Shown: positions 14,839 through 24,529, counted from the stretch's first letter. The stretch: 64,000 nt of DNA from Finegoldia magna ATCC 29328 (GCF_000010185.1 NC_010376.1:248001-312000); one strand, 5' to 3'. The notes: generated from the letters alone by a model not told the origin. Numbers and translations: made by a program.

Positions 14839-15510
14839 ATGAATAAATTAAAATTGATGGCTATAGTTGGAGTGATGTCAGCGGCGTTATTGCTGAATGG
14901 TTGTGGAGCACAAAAAGACGCACCGAAAGAAAACACAAAACAAGCTGAACAAAAACAAGAAGACAAAAAAGAAGACAATAACGCTACTGAAAAAACTGAG
15001 GACAAAAAAGAAGAAGTAAGCTTGTCTGATTGGGCTGGAGAATGGAACAACATGGGAAGCTATTTGGAAAAGCCAGAAGTTCAAGGTGCTTTCAAAACTT
15101 TAGCAAAAAAAGAAAATATTGATGAGAAAAAAGCAAAAGCAGATTATCTTGAAAAAAGAAAATGTGAATTCAATGGATTGAAAATCGAAGGAAACAAAAT
15201 CACTTTCACAAGCAAAATTCCTTCAGAAAATGGAGACAAAATCGCTGAAACTGAGTACAAATTTGTAGAAAAAAAGGCTGTTAAACACGGATCACATATG
15301 CTAGAATGGGATGTTTTCGAAGCTGTGGATTCTAATGCGAAATATAAAGTTTTATTAATGATGCCAATTCACGGCGAAGAAGAATTGACACATTTCCACA
15401 TGAGATATGGCAATGACAAGGATGAATTATTTGCAAAAGAAGGATGGTTCCCAACTTTCGTAAAACCAAACACAACTGATAAACAAATTATCGGAGAAAT
15501 CGAAGAATAA
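14839..15510 (+). CDS. ZinT-domain zinc-binding lipoprotein
   Basis: A 223-residue lipoprotein: signal peptide with lipobox LLLNGC (lipidated Cys22), a charged Lys/Glu linker to about residue 55, then a ZinT/YodA domain starting at LSDWAGEWNNMGSYL. Histidines in KHGSHMLEWD and HFHMRYGN correspond to the metal site of ZinT. It should capture Zn(II) outside the membrane and pass it to the AdcA-like binding protein encoded next. In streptococci the same domain is fused to AdcA or AdcAII; here it is a separate gene. GGAG lies upstream of the ATG. Regulation by the Fur-type box upstream is inferred. Confidence 0.87.
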   Translation: MNKLKLMAIVGVMSAALLLNGCGAQKDAPKENTKQAEQKQEDKKEDNNATEKTEDKKEEVSLSDWAGEWNNMGSYLEKPEVQGAFKTLAKKENIDEKKAKADYLEKRKCEFNGLKIEGNKITFTSKIPSENGDKIAETEYKFVEKKAVKHGSHMLEWDVFEAVDSNAKYKVLLMMPIHGEEELTHFHMRYGNDKDELFAKEGWFPTFVKPNTTDKQIIGEIEE

Positions 15511-15530
15511 GGTTTGAATATGAAATTAAC

Positions 15531-15562
15531 AAAGGACAGGGACAACCTGTCCTTTTATTTTT
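15531..15562 (+). terminator. Terminator or attenuator between the zinT-like and adcA-like genes
   Basis: AAAGGACAGG pairs perfectly with CCTGTCCTTT around a five-base loop, then TTATTTTT. Since no clear new promoter follows, it may lower expression of the transporter genes relative to the lipoprotein. Confidence 0.75.
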
Positions 15563-15577
15563 GAAAAGGAGAATTAA

Positions 15578-16894
15578 ATGAAAAAAAGACTGTTGAGTTT
15601 TCTATTAGTCTTGTGCATGATTTTGTTTGCAGGATGTTCCAATCATATGAAGAAATCTTCAGGAAAGCCTGTTATCTACACATCTTTTTTTCCAGTGCAT
15701 GAATTGGTGAAGATGATTGCAGGAGATACTGTAGAGGTGAGAACTTTCATGCCGGTGGATAAGGAGCCTCATTTGTGGGAGCCATCTGCCAAGGATATGA
15801 AAAAACTTGCCGAGGCAGATTTGCTGGTAGTAAACGGAGCGAATATGGAACATTGGGTAGACAAGGTACACGAGAATTTGCCTAATTTGGATATTTTGAA
15901 GTTGTCGGATTCTGTAGAGTTAATCACATACAAAGGAGCTGCTTCTAGAGGCGATTTTCAATATATGGCAAGATTGGATTTAACAAAAGGAAAACGCAAA
16001 ATAGATTTTGGGCACACTCATGAAGATATTATGAGAGTTGCGTTCTTCAAGGACAATGGAGAAGACAAGAAAGAATTAGTCAAAAAAGCAAAGGAAATTA
16101 TGAATCAAAAAGGTGAGATTGTTCACCAAAAAAATACTTTTGATGTAGAAGAAGGAAAAGTATATGGCCTTGAAATGGGTCACGAATCGGGAGAAATATT
16201 TTACAACATAAAAGATGATGGCAAATGGATTTTCGTATCGGACAGAATAAGCGAAGATTTGCTACCGTATTATTTACAAGATACTAACGGTAAATTGCTT
16301 CAAGATGAGGGCAAATTAAAGCCTGTAATGGAAGGTTCTTCATCAGGGTTTGACAAGATAACTTACGATCCACATTCATGGTTATCTGTCGTAAATGCAA
16401 AGAAATATTTGAATAGTATTCAAGATAAATTGATACAAAAGTATCCAGACAATAAGAAAATTTATCACAAAAACAAATTGAAATACGTTGATAAATTGAC
16501 AGATATTGATGCAGAATACAAGGAAAAATTTAGTAAATTAGACAACAAAAGCTTTTTGGTAACACATTACGCTTATGCATATATAGCGAGGGATTTTGGA
16601 CTTACTCAGTATCCATTAGAGGGTCTTACTAGCATGGAAAGTCCGAGTCTTAAAACAATAAAAAAGGCTGTGGATTTTGCGAAAACAAAAAACATTACTA
16701 CGGTTTTTTATGAATACGGTAAACCACCAAAAGAAGCCAAGACTTTAGCGGAAGAATTGGGAGGAGATATAAAGCCTTTGGCTTCTATGGAATTTATAAC
16801 GAAAGAACAACAAGACAATAATCAAGGATATATCGAGTTAATTGAGATGAATTTGAAAAACTTATACGAATCTATGAAAAAGGCAGGTGTATAA
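15578..16894 (+). CDS. adcA: Zinc ABC transporter substrate-binding lipoprotein with inserted domain
   Basis: A 438-residue lipoprotein (lipobox with Cys20) of the ZnuA/AdcA cluster A-I family. The N lobe runs to about residue 116 with the zinc His in KEPHLWEPS (His65); the C lobe resumes at YDPHSWLS (His266) and includes THYAYAYIARDFGL. Typical relatives have only a short His-rich loop between these points, but here about 140 residues are inserted (117-260) containing FGHTHED and MGHESGE. The insert may bind metal or dock the ZinT-like protein. It delivers Zn(II) to the permease encoded downstream. AAAAGGAG precedes the ATG, and the stop is immediately followed by the ATPase start. Confidence 0.9.
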   Translation: MKKRLLSFLLVLCMILFAGCSNHMKKSSGKPVIYTSFFPVHELVKMIAGDTVEVRTFMPVDKEPHLWEPSAKDMKKLAEADLLVVNGANMEHWVDKVHENLPNLDILKLSDSVELITYKGAASRGDFQYMARLDLTKGKRKIDFGHTHEDIMRVAFFKDNGEDKKELVKKAKEIMNQKGEIVHQKNTFDVEEGKVYGLEMGHESGEIFYNIKDDGKWIFVSDRISEDLLPYYLQDTNGKLLQDEGKLKPVMEGSSSGFDKITYDPHSWLSVVNAKKYLNSIQDKLIQKYPDNKKIYHKNKLKYVDKLTDIDAEYKEKFSKLDNKSFLVTHYAYAYIARDFGLTQYPLEGLTSMESPSLKTIKKAVDFAKTKNITTVFYEYGKPPKEAKTLAEELGGDIKPLASMEFITKEQQDNNQGYIELIEMNLKNLYESMKKAGV

Positions 16895-17566
16895 ATGAAT
16901 GCAGTAACTATAAATAATTTAAACTTTGGTTATAACGAAGATTTGGTGCTTAAAGATTTGAATTTAGAGATAAGTCAAGGAGAGATGGCTCTAATTTTGG
17001 GAGGAAATGGAAGCGGCAAATCAACTTTATTAAAATTAATGTTGGGAGAATTGAAAGCTGATGACGGTGAAATCAAAGTTTTGGATAAAAATATTAAAGA
17101 TTACAAGAGCTACCGAGATATAGGGTATGTTCCGCAAATAAATATTGTAAATAAAATTGCGTTTCCAATTACTTGTTTGGAGCTTGTAACGTTGAATTTG
17201 TATGAAGATTTTGGGTTAATCAAAATTGCAAGAAAAAAACATTACGACAAAGCTAGAAAAATTATGGAAGAAATGGGTATGAAAGAATATATTAATCGTC
17301 CTGTAAATGAATTGTCAGGAGGTCTTCAACAAAGAGCAATGATTTGTAGGGCGATGATTAACGAGCCGAAACTTTTGATACTCGATGAGCCTACAGCAGG
17401 TGTTGACAAGGAAAACAAAGAAAAATTTATAAAAACAATTGCGAAATTAAATAAGGATTACAACATAACAGTAATAATGGTAACTCACGAAATAAAAGAA
17501 ATTGAGGCTTTGGATATTGAAAGAACTCAATACGAAATGATTGAAGGGAGGCTTGTAAAATGCTAG
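16895..17566 (+). CDS. adcC: Zinc ABC transporter ATP-binding protein
   Basis: A 223-residue ABC ATPase of the ZnuC/AdcC type: Walker A GGNGSGKST, Q-loop PQINIV, signature LSGGLQQR, Walker B LLILDEPTAGVD and H-loop VTHE. Its ATG follows the binding-protein stop directly, and its end overlaps the permease start by seven bases, so the three genes are translationally linked. It energises zinc import from the cytoplasmic side. Confidence 0.92.
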   Translation: MNAVTINNLNFGYNEDLVLKDLNLEISQGEMALILGGNGSGKSTLLKLMLGELKADDGEIKVLDKNIKDYKSYRDIGYVPQINIVNKIAFPITCLELVTLNLYEDFGLIKIARKKHYDKARKIMEEMGMKEYINRPVNELSGGLQQRAMICRAMINEPKLLILDEPTAGVDKENKEKFIKTIAKLNKDYNITVIMVTHEIKEIEALDIERTQYEMIEGRLVKC

Positions 17567-18399
17567 AATTTGCGTTTATGAGAAAAGCATTGATAGCTGG
17601 ATTGATGCTTGCAATAATGATTCCGATGATTGGAATTATCATGGTTAATCGTAAAACATCCATGATAGGAGATGCGCTTTCCCATACAGCTCTTAGTGGA
17701 GTTGGGCTTGGACTTATTTTGGGATTTGATCCATTATTAGGCTCTGCAATAGTTTGTGTTGTAGCGGCATTTTTAATAGAATTAATCAGAAAAAAATTCC
17801 CACAATACGGAGATATGGCAACGGCTGTTATAATGAGTACAGGACTTGGAATTGCAGCGATATTATCCGATTTTGCTCCAGGCGGAAATTCATTTGAATC
17901 TTATCTTTTCGGAAGTATATCTTCTGTGACAAATATGGATGTGATTAATATTTCGGTGATTTTCGTATTAATCTTAGCGGTATCCATATCGCAATACGCA
18001 GGATTATTGGCGATTTCAATCGACAAAAACATCGCTCGTCTTGCAGGCGTAAAAGTAAATCGAATTAATGCAATATTTACTTTGTTATCTGCGATTACTA
18101 TTGCACTTGCAGTGAAAATAGTTGGCGCGTTGATGGTGACATCTTTGATCGTGCTTCCAGTAGCAACAGCTCTTATTATCGCAAAAAGCTACAAGAAAAC
18201 ATACATCATTACAATAATATTGGGTGTTTTGTATATGATGTTGGGAATAGTTCAGTCATATCAATTTGATATCAAACCGGGAGGAGCAATTGTAGTAAAT
18301 GCAGTTATAGGAATGATAGTTTTCGTAGCATATTCAAAAATCAAACAACCAAATAGGAGAAACTTTTCAAATTCAGAAAATAATGCTAAAATAAAGTAA
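17560..18399 (+). CDS. adcB: Zinc ABC transporter permease
   Basis: A 279-residue membrane protein of the ABC-3 (ZnuB/MntB) family with about eight helices. The opening FMRKALIAGLMLAIMIPMIG, the DALSHTALSGVGLG block and KIVGALMVTSLIVLPVA are typical family segments. It forms the zinc channel with the AdcC-like ATPase. The start lies inside the ATPase gene, preceded by GGGAGG. The C-terminal tail is short and charged. Confidence 0.92.
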   Translation: MLEFAFMRKALIAGLMLAIMIPMIGIIMVNRKTSMIGDALSHTALSGVGLGLILGFDPLLGSAIVCVVAAFLIELIRKKFPQYGDMATAVIMSTGLGIAAILSDFAPGGNSFESYLFGSISSVTNMDVINISVIFVLILAVSISQYAGLLAISIDKNIARLAGVKVNRINAIFTLLSAITIALAVKIVGALMVTSLIVLPVATALIIAKSYKKTYIITIILGVLYMMLGIVQSYQFDIKPGGAIVVNAVIGMIVFVAYSKIKQPNRRNFSNSENNAKIK

Positions 18400-18427
18400 A
18401 CATAAGATTACAAGAAGGCAGGAAAAT

Positions 18428-18637
18428 ATGAATTTTGAAATAGAAAAAGGAAACAAAATTACAATACCAGATATTTTGATGCGCAAATACGACTTACGAG
18501 AAAAGGATGTATTTGAATTGGAACTTGAAAACGACAGGATAATTTTGATTCCAAAGAAAAACCACGATGCAAACTACGTCGAAAAGTTGAAAGGATTGAC
18601 AGACGATACAATCGATGCTTTGCACGAGGACAAATAA
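18428..18637 (+). CDS. SpoVT/AbrB-like small DNA-binding protein
   Basis: A 69-residue protein with a swapped-hairpin AbrB/MazE-like N terminus (GNKITIPDILMRKYDLREKDVFELE). Domains of this type bind DNA as dimers, as transcription factors or as antitoxins. No toxin gene is adjacent: a terminator follows and the next gene is the surface protein. It is 28 bases after the zinc permease and has AGGCAGG upstream, so it is probably part of the zinc operon. Its target is unknown. Confidence 0.75.
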   Translation: MNFEIEKGNKITIPDILMRKYDLREKDVFELELENDRIILIPKKNHDANYVEKLKGLTDDTIDALHEDK

Positions 18638-18642
18638 ACCAC

Positions 18643-18677
18643 AAGAACTATTGTAAAATTTACGATAGTTCTTTTTT
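18643..18677 (+). terminator. Terminator of the zinc operon
   Basis: AAGAACTAT pairs with ATAGTTCTT, extended inward by GTAAA/TTTAC, followed by TTTTTT, just after the AbrB-like gene. Confidence 0.85.
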
Positions 18678-18837
18678 CATGCAAAAAATTAATCAAACCT
18701 ATTGAATGTAAAGTTAAATATGCTACTATATAAATAGTAGTGCATGTTATAAACAATATAAATATATCAAATTAACTAAACGCTACTTATCGTTTAAATT
18801 TTGCTATCAAAAAATATTCAAAAGGGGATGTAAAACG

Positions 18838-21800
18838 ATGAATAACAAGATTTTTGGTAAAGTTATTGCTGAAAAAAGAGCCAAATGTTCCAGCAAAAAA
18901 CCTAGGTATGCTCTTAGAAAACTTAGCATTGGTGTTGTATCTTGTTTGATAGGATATGCTTTTTTGATTGGAGGAAACGTTTCGTTCGCAGAAACTAATA
19001 CGAATTCTTCTGCTCAATTTGTGGAATTTGTAGAAAAAGTAGGAAAAGAAGAAAATTCTACAAAAGAAACTACAAAAGAAACTCCAGAAAAAACTCCAGA
19101 AAATTCTGAGGATATTTCTGACGAAAAAATAGACACAAAAAAAGTAGAATCAGTTAATAAAAAGGAATTAATGGCTACTGAAAATGTGAAAGAAATGGAA
19201 GAAAATCCTGTACATAAAGAACAATTTACGGTTGTTTTTGATGCTAATGGTGGGAAATTCGACACAGAAAATAATACGTTGACTGTAAAAGCAGGAGAAA
19301 ATGCGACATTTTCTGAAACTCCAACTCTTGCTGGGAAAGTATTTGTAGGTTGGGCTAATAGTATTGATGCGACTGAAGCACAAGAAGATATTTTACAAAA
19401 CATAACTGCAAACAAAACAGTGTATGCTGTTTGGAAAAATGATGATAAGGATACTTTAAAAAAACACGACAAACCTATCGTGACAGCAACAAAACCTGAG
19501 GATGTTTCTGATTATTTGAGCCTCAATTTTAATGCGTCATCTTTTATGGAAAATGATGGAACTTTGCATTATGGAAAAATTTTAGATAAGGATAATAACG
19601 AAGTTGAAAACAACAATGAAATAGAAGGAATAAAAACAAGGACTTATTGGGTGCTTAAATCTGCCACATGGAAAGACGTTAAGGATTTTACTGATAAAGA
19701 TGGTAAAAGTGTTTATCAAAATCTGACGGCTAATAGTGGAGATGAAAAGCACCCATTTTTAGGTTGGTCGGATAATTCTAGCTTGGATAATATTGTGGAT
19801 CTTAAATCTAAATTTGAAGATAAATCTGTAATTGGAGAAAGTACGAAAGATAGATTGAATTTTTACGCAAAGTATAAGACCAATGATTATGTTTATTACG
19901 GAAAAACTGATAATTCAAAGCCTGCATACGATTCAGATGGATACAAGCTTAATTTGAAAAAAGATTATAAAAAAGTGACGTTCAAAATCAAGGATGAAAA
20001 AATAGGAAAAGTTTATCTAAAAGAAAAACAAAAAAAATTAATTGGAAAAGATGTCGCAACGAAAGATGATGGATCTATTAAGCTCGAAGACGCTACAATT
20101 GGGGATAAAGAAATTACTGTATTTGTTGAAAGAAAAAAAGCAAAATCTACAATTTATAAAGGTATTAAAGTAGAAACTGATTCTATCGACAAAGATCATC
20201 AATACTGGTATTGGTATAGAGGAGAAGTTGATCCTTCAACAAGAGAAGATGACGGGGATTACATTATTCCGCCTTCTTTAAATGGAATTAAAGATCCGGA
20301 TGAAGTTTGTTTTGTTCCTCTTTTTGTTACAAATGGCCAAGATGTTACAGACTTATGCGTCAATGCTGCTCCACCAAAAATGCCTACAAAAGGATCTAGA
20401 GACAAATTCGTTAGATTTGGACTTGTAACTCTACGAAAAGAAGAAAAGATAAATGATATTTTAAGAGAAGATGGTAAGTCTTATTTTGGTAGAACTTATG
20501 TTGTTTTCAGAGAATATAACGCGGATTTTATTTTCGAAAAACATCCACCTAAAAATCCTGGTTCGGTATTACCAACTCTAAAAGAAGAATTCAAAGATAG
20601 CTATGCAAATCCAAATTGGTACGACAATACCAAAGATCAAAAGCGATACTACTATGATGATGTAGATTTATCAAAAGTAGTAATTTATAAAAACAAATTT
20701 TTCACCGCAAGGGCAACTAAAATACCTGTAATTCACAAAATTGATGAAATTGATGAATCGGCAAAATATATCGAAGGAACTGCTGAAGGAAAAGGAAAAG
20801 TTTGGATTCATATAGATGGTGAATATATAACAGAAACTAGGTCTGATAGTAGAGGTAGATGGAAATTTGAAGTAAAAAATAAAATTAAAATCAAAGCAGG
20901 CAATGAAGTTAGAATTGAATTTGCGCCAGACAGCAGAACACTGCCAGCAAGTGCCAAATTTATTGTGAAAAAAGCAAAATATAATGTCAAGTTCACACCT
21001 GTGTATGAGGGCACTGTTGTAAATCCTGGAGATATAGCTGTGATTAGTGCGCCAAAATTTATTAATGATTTGAATAAATCGGAAAATTTAGATCAACCTA
21101 TTGTCAAAAAATTTGAACTCGTAGATTTAGCAACAGAAGAAATTGTCATCGATGAAAAGACTGGCGAAATAACTTACAACTCGAAAGAATCCGATGCGGA
21201 CAAGACGATTGATTTGAATATTAAGGTCACTTACATGGATGATACAACTGAAAATGTAAGCACAACTATAAAAATCAATTCACTTCCTGAAATTATAAAT
21301 CGCAAAGAAAATCCTAGCGCACAAACTCCTGAAGGATATGTCAGAGTTACAATGAAAGCAGGAGAAGGGGTGCAATTAAAGCAAGAAACAATCTACGATA
21401 TTAAAAAAGGGTTGAGCTTGGCTGCAGATTACTATCCAGAAGTGGAAATAAATCCTGAAAACAAAAACAACTACAAAAATCCGATAAATTGGACAGTCAA
21501 TCCAGGAGAAAAAATAGAAAATTCTGTCGAAATAATCGCAAATGCAACAAAAACACAAGCATCTGTCAATGAACCAACAGGTAAAGAAATAAAAATTCTC
21601 GAAGGAGAAACGATAGAAGCAAAAGATTTGGTTGCAAACTCAGATGATTTGCCTACTGATACAACATTTGAATTCAAAGAAAAACCAGAAACAAAAACTG
21701 CCGGAAAGTTTGATGCAACAATAATCGTGAAATATTCTGATGGCTCATTTGATGAAGTAAAATCTACAATTATCGTACAAAAACAAGCAGCGATTATCAC

Positions 21801-24519
21801 GCCAATACCAACGGTTGAAGCGGTTGATGAAATTGTTGAATTTGGAAAAACTTACGACTTGACAGACAACATCAAAGACTTACCAAATGGAGCGAAAGTT
21901 ACAGACATCACAGAAAAAGATGCAATAAATACAAGAAAATCTGGAAACTACATCGGAAAAGTCAAAGTAACATTTGAAAATGGCGCAACTAGAATTGTTA
22001 ATGTAAAAGTCGTTGTGAATAAATCACTAGCAGAAACAAATGAGCCAGTAGGAAAAGAAATAAAAATTCTTGAAGGAGAAAGTATTGAAGCAAAAGATTT
22101 GGTTGAAAACTCAGAAGCAATGCCTGCTGATACAACATTTGAATTCAAAGAAAAACCAGACACGAAAACTGCTGGAAAGAAAGACACAACAATAATCGTA
22201 AAATACAGCGACGGCTCAATTGACGAAGTACAATCAAAAATTATCGTACAAAAACAAGCAGCTGTAATCACGCAAATACCAACAGTAGAAGCAGCAGATG
22301 AAATTGTGGAATTTGGAAAAACATATGACTTAGCAGACAACATCAAAAACTTGCCAAATGGAGCGAAAGTCGAAGACATCACAGAAAAAGATGCGATAAA
22401 CACAAACAAATCAGGAAATTACATCGGAAAAGTCAAAGTCACATTTGAAAATGGTGCAACTAGAGTCGTGACAGTAAAAGTCGTTGTGAATAAATCACTA
22501 GCAGAAACAAACAATCCAGTAGGAAAAGAAATCAAAATTCTCGAAGAAGAAAATGTTGAAGCATCAGAATTAATAGCAAACAAACAAGATTTGCCTACTG
22601 ATACAACATTTGAATTCAAAGAAAAACCAGACACAAAAACTGCTGGAAAGTTTGATGCAACAATAATCGTAAAATACAGCGACGGCTCAATTGACGAAGT
22701 ACAATCAAAAATTATCATACAAAAACAAACAGCGGTAATCACACCAATACCAACAGTAGAAGCAATTGATGAAATTGTGGATTACGGAAAAACTTACGAC
22801 TTGACAGATAACATCAAAAATTTGCCAAGTGGAGCGAAAGTTACAGACATCACAGAAAAAGATGCGATAAACACAAACAAATCTGGAAACTACATCGGAA
22901 AAATCAAAGTAACATTTGAAAATGGTGCAACTAGAGTCATGACAGTAAAAGTCGTTGTGAATAAATCACTTGCAGAAACAAACGAGCCAACTGGTAAAGA
23001 AATAAAAATCCTTGAAGGAGAAACGATAGAAGCAAAAAAATTGGTTGCAAACTCAGATGATTTGCCAGAAAACACAACATTTGAATTCAAAGAAAAACCA
23101 GACACAAAAACTGCTGTAAAGTTTGACACAACAATAATCGTAAAATACAGTGACGGATCAATTGATGAATTACAATCAAAAATTATCGTACAAAAACAAG
23201 CAGCAATCATCACACCAATACCAACAGTTGAAACAACTGATGAAATTGTGGATTACGGAAAAACTTATGACTTGACAGATAACATAACAAACTTGCCAAA
23301 TGGAGCGAAAGTTACAGACATCACAGAAAAAGATGCGATAAATACAAGAAAATCTGGAAACTACATCGGAAAAGTCAAAGTCACATTCGAAAATGGCGAG
23401 GAGAGAATTGTCAATGTAAAAGTCGTTGTGAATAAATCACTTGCAGAAAAATTTGTACCAGATGTTAAGACAATAGAAGTAGAAGTGGGAGAATTGTCGG
23501 CTGAAAAGCTTAAATCTGCGATTTCAAATCTTCCACAAGATTCGAAACTGGAAATAAAATCAAAAGAAGAAGGAGAAGCCGTTGTAACTATAAAATTTGC
23601 AGATGGATCAGAAAAAGAAGTCAAAATTTCTTATAAAATAAAAGAAAATAAGGCTGAAGTTAATCCTGAAACAAATGATAACGACGGAAACAACGAAGAA
23701 GACAACAAACCAGAAAAGGAAGAAAAACCAGAAAAAGAAGAAGACAAAAAAACTGAAAAAGAAGAAGATAATAAACCAGAAAAAGAAGAAGATAATAAAC
23801 CAGAAAAAGAAAAAAAGCAAGGCAAAGATTTAGTAGAAGATTCAGAAGACAATGAAAATATCAAAAAACCAGAAGAAAAAATCGAAACAAAACCTGAAGT
23901 TAATCACCAAATATCAAGAACTTCAGAAAAATCATCAACAAAACCTGGAAAAACTACTGAAAATATTGTAAAACCGAATGCAGAAGGAATTCAAATTCAT
24001 TTTGAAAAAACCAATGTAAAAATTGGCGACAAGGTTTTATTGAAACCGATATTTACCGACAAATCTGGTAAAGTAATAAATGTTCCGATGGATGTGGAAT
24101 TTTCACTAGAAGAGAATTCTCCTTCTGGTGTAAAAATAAATCCGAAAACTGGTGAGTTGAGCTTTGATACTACAGGATACAAGGCAGGCGATAGAATTGA
24201 GCTTGTTGTTGTAACGAAATTTAGAGGAAAAACTACACAAACATTTGCATTATTTGCGGATAATTCAGTGATAAAACTTCCTGAAAAAATAACTTCAACA
24301 ACTACTCCAGACTTCGTTATCAAAACAAAAGTAGTCATCAATATCGTTGAATCAGAAAACAGAAAATCAAAGAATATCTGGGAAAATAAATCAGAATTTA
24401 CTAAATCAAACTCAAAATCACAATTGCCAAAAGCGGGAACACAAGCAGAAATTGCAAATTTAACACTTGCGATTGTTTCCTGTGCAACTGGAGCTTATTT
24501 TACGAGAAAGAAAAAATAA
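18838..24519 (+). CDS. Giant LPXTG-type cell-wall surface protein with four 157-residue repeats
   Basis: A 1893-residue secreted protein. The N terminus has a YSIRK-type signal (YALRKLSIGVVSC, then a hydrophobic core and cleavage near FAET). A low-complexity Thr/Glu/Lys spacer follows, then an InlB-type repeat (VVFDANGGKF to TVYAVWKND, about residues 131-202). A region to about residue 670 was not recognised. Next come a bacterial Ig-like domain (about 640-720) and Rib-like modules. Residues 911-1538 are four tandem 157-residue repeats, then a diverged fifth partial unit and a Lys/Glu/Pro/Asn-rich wall-spanning stretch. The C terminus is LPKAGT, a hydrophobic segment and RKKK, a sortase substrate. 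It probably binds a host ligand, but no albumin-binding or protein L module was seen. AGGGGATG precedes the ATG. Confidence 0.93.
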   Translation: MNNKIFGKVIAEKRAKCSSKKPRYALRKLSIGVVSCLIGYAFLIGGNVSFAETNTNSSAQFVEFVEKVGKEENSTKETTKETPEKTPENSEDISDEKIDTKKVESVNKKELMATENVKEMEENPVHKEQFTVVFDANGGKFDTENNTLTVKAGENATFSETPTLAGKVFVGWANSIDATEAQEDILQNITANKTVYAVWKNDDKDTLKKHDKPIVTATKPEDVSDYLSLNFNASSFMENDGTLHYGKILDKDNNEVENNNEIEGIKTRTYWVLKSATWKDVKDFTDKDGKSVYQNLTANSGDEKHPFLGWSDNSSLDNIVDLKSKFEDKSVIGESTKDRLNFYAKYKTNDYVYYGKTDNSKPAYDSDGYKLNLKKDYKKVTFKIKDEKIGKVYLKEKQKKLIGKDVATKDDGSIKLEDATIGDKEITVFVERKKAKSTIYKGIKVETDSIDKDHQYWYWYRGEVDPSTREDDGDYIIPPSLNGIKDPDEVCFVPLFVTNGQDVTDLCVNAAPPKMPTKGSRDKFVRFGLVTLRKEEKINDILREDGKSYFGRTYVVFREYNADFIFEKHPPKNPGSVLPTLKEEFKDSYANPNWYDNTKDQKRYYYDDVDLSKVVIYKNKFFTARATKIPVIHKIDEIDESAKYIEGTAEGKGKVWIHIDGEYITETRSDSRGRWKFEVKNKIKIKAGNEVRIEFAPDSRTLPASAKFIVKKAKYNVKFTPVYEGTVVNPGDIAVISAPKFINDLNKSENLDQPIVKKFELVDLATEEIVIDEKTGEITYNSKESDADKTIDLNIKVTYMDDTTENVSTTIKINSLPEIINRKENPSAQTPEGYVRVTMKAGEGVQLKQETIYDIKKGLSLAADYYPEVEINPENKNNYKNPINWTVNPGEKIENSVEIIANATKTQASVNEPTGKEIKILEGETIEAKDLVANSDDLPTDTTFEFKEKPETKTAGKFDATIIVKYSDGSFDEVKSTIIVQKQAAIITPIPTVEAVDEIVEFGKTYDLTDNIKDLPNGAKVTDITEKDAINTRKSGNYIGKVKVTFENGATRIVNVKVVVNKSLAETNEPVGKEIKILEGESIEAKDLVENSEAMPADTTFEFKEKPDTKTAGKKDTTIIVKYSDGSIDEVQSKIIVQKQAAVITQIPTVEAADEIVEFGKTYDLADNIKNLPNGAKVEDITEKDAINTNKSGNYIGKVKVTFENGATRVVTVKVVVNKSLAETNNPVGKEIKILEEENVEASELIANKQDLPTDTTFEFKEKPDTKTAGKFDATIIVKYSDGSIDEVQSKIIIQKQTAVITPIPTVEAIDEIVDYGKTYDLTDNIKNLPSGAKVTDITEKDAINTNKSGNYIGKIKVTFENGATRVMTVKVVVNKSLAETNEPTGKEIKILEGETIEAKKLVANSDDLPENTTFEFKEKPDTKTAVKFDTTIIVKYSDGSIDELQSKIIVQKQAAIITPIPTVETTDEIVDYGKTYDLTDNITNLPNGAKVTDITEKDAINTRKSGNYIGKVKVTFENGEERIVNVKVVVNKSLAEKFVPDVKTIEVEVGELSAEKLKSAISNLPQDSKLEIKSKEEGEAVVTIKFADGSEKEVKISYKIKENKAEVNPETNDNDGNNEEDNKPEKEEKPEKEEDKKTEKEEDNKPEKEEDNKPEKEKKQGKDLVEDSEDNENIKKPEEKIETKPEVNHQISRTSEKSSTKPGKTTENIVKPNAEGIQIHFEKTNVKIGDKVLLKPIFTDKSGKVINVPMDVEFSLEENSPSGVKINPKTGELSFDTTGYKAGDRIELVVVTKFRGKTTQTFALFADNSVIKLPEKITSTTTPDFVIKTKVVINIVESENRKSKNIWENKSEFTKSNSKSQLPKAGTQAEIANLTLAIVSCATGAYFTRKKK
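21568..23451 (+). repeat. Four tandem 471-bp repeats within the surface protein gene
   Basis: Units begin at 21568, 22039, 22510 and 22981, each exactly 471 bp (157 codons). Each encodes a Rib-like pair: a KEIKILEGE module with YSDGS, and a GKTYDLTDNI module with ITEKDAINT. Units are near-identical at the DNA level in the second module. Recombination between units would add or remove whole repeats without breaking the frame. Confidence 0.95.
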
Positions 24520-24529
24520 TATTGCAATC

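Noticed and set aside
21471-23213. Several long minus-strand open frames opposite the surface protein repeats
   Set aside because: They recur with the 471-bp period, lack ribosome sites and arise from the skewed codon use of the repeats on the plus strand.
21568-23451. The regular repeats as a possible CRISPR array
   Set aside because: The repeats are 471 bp, in frame and coding, with no short repeat-spacer pattern; no cas genes are present.
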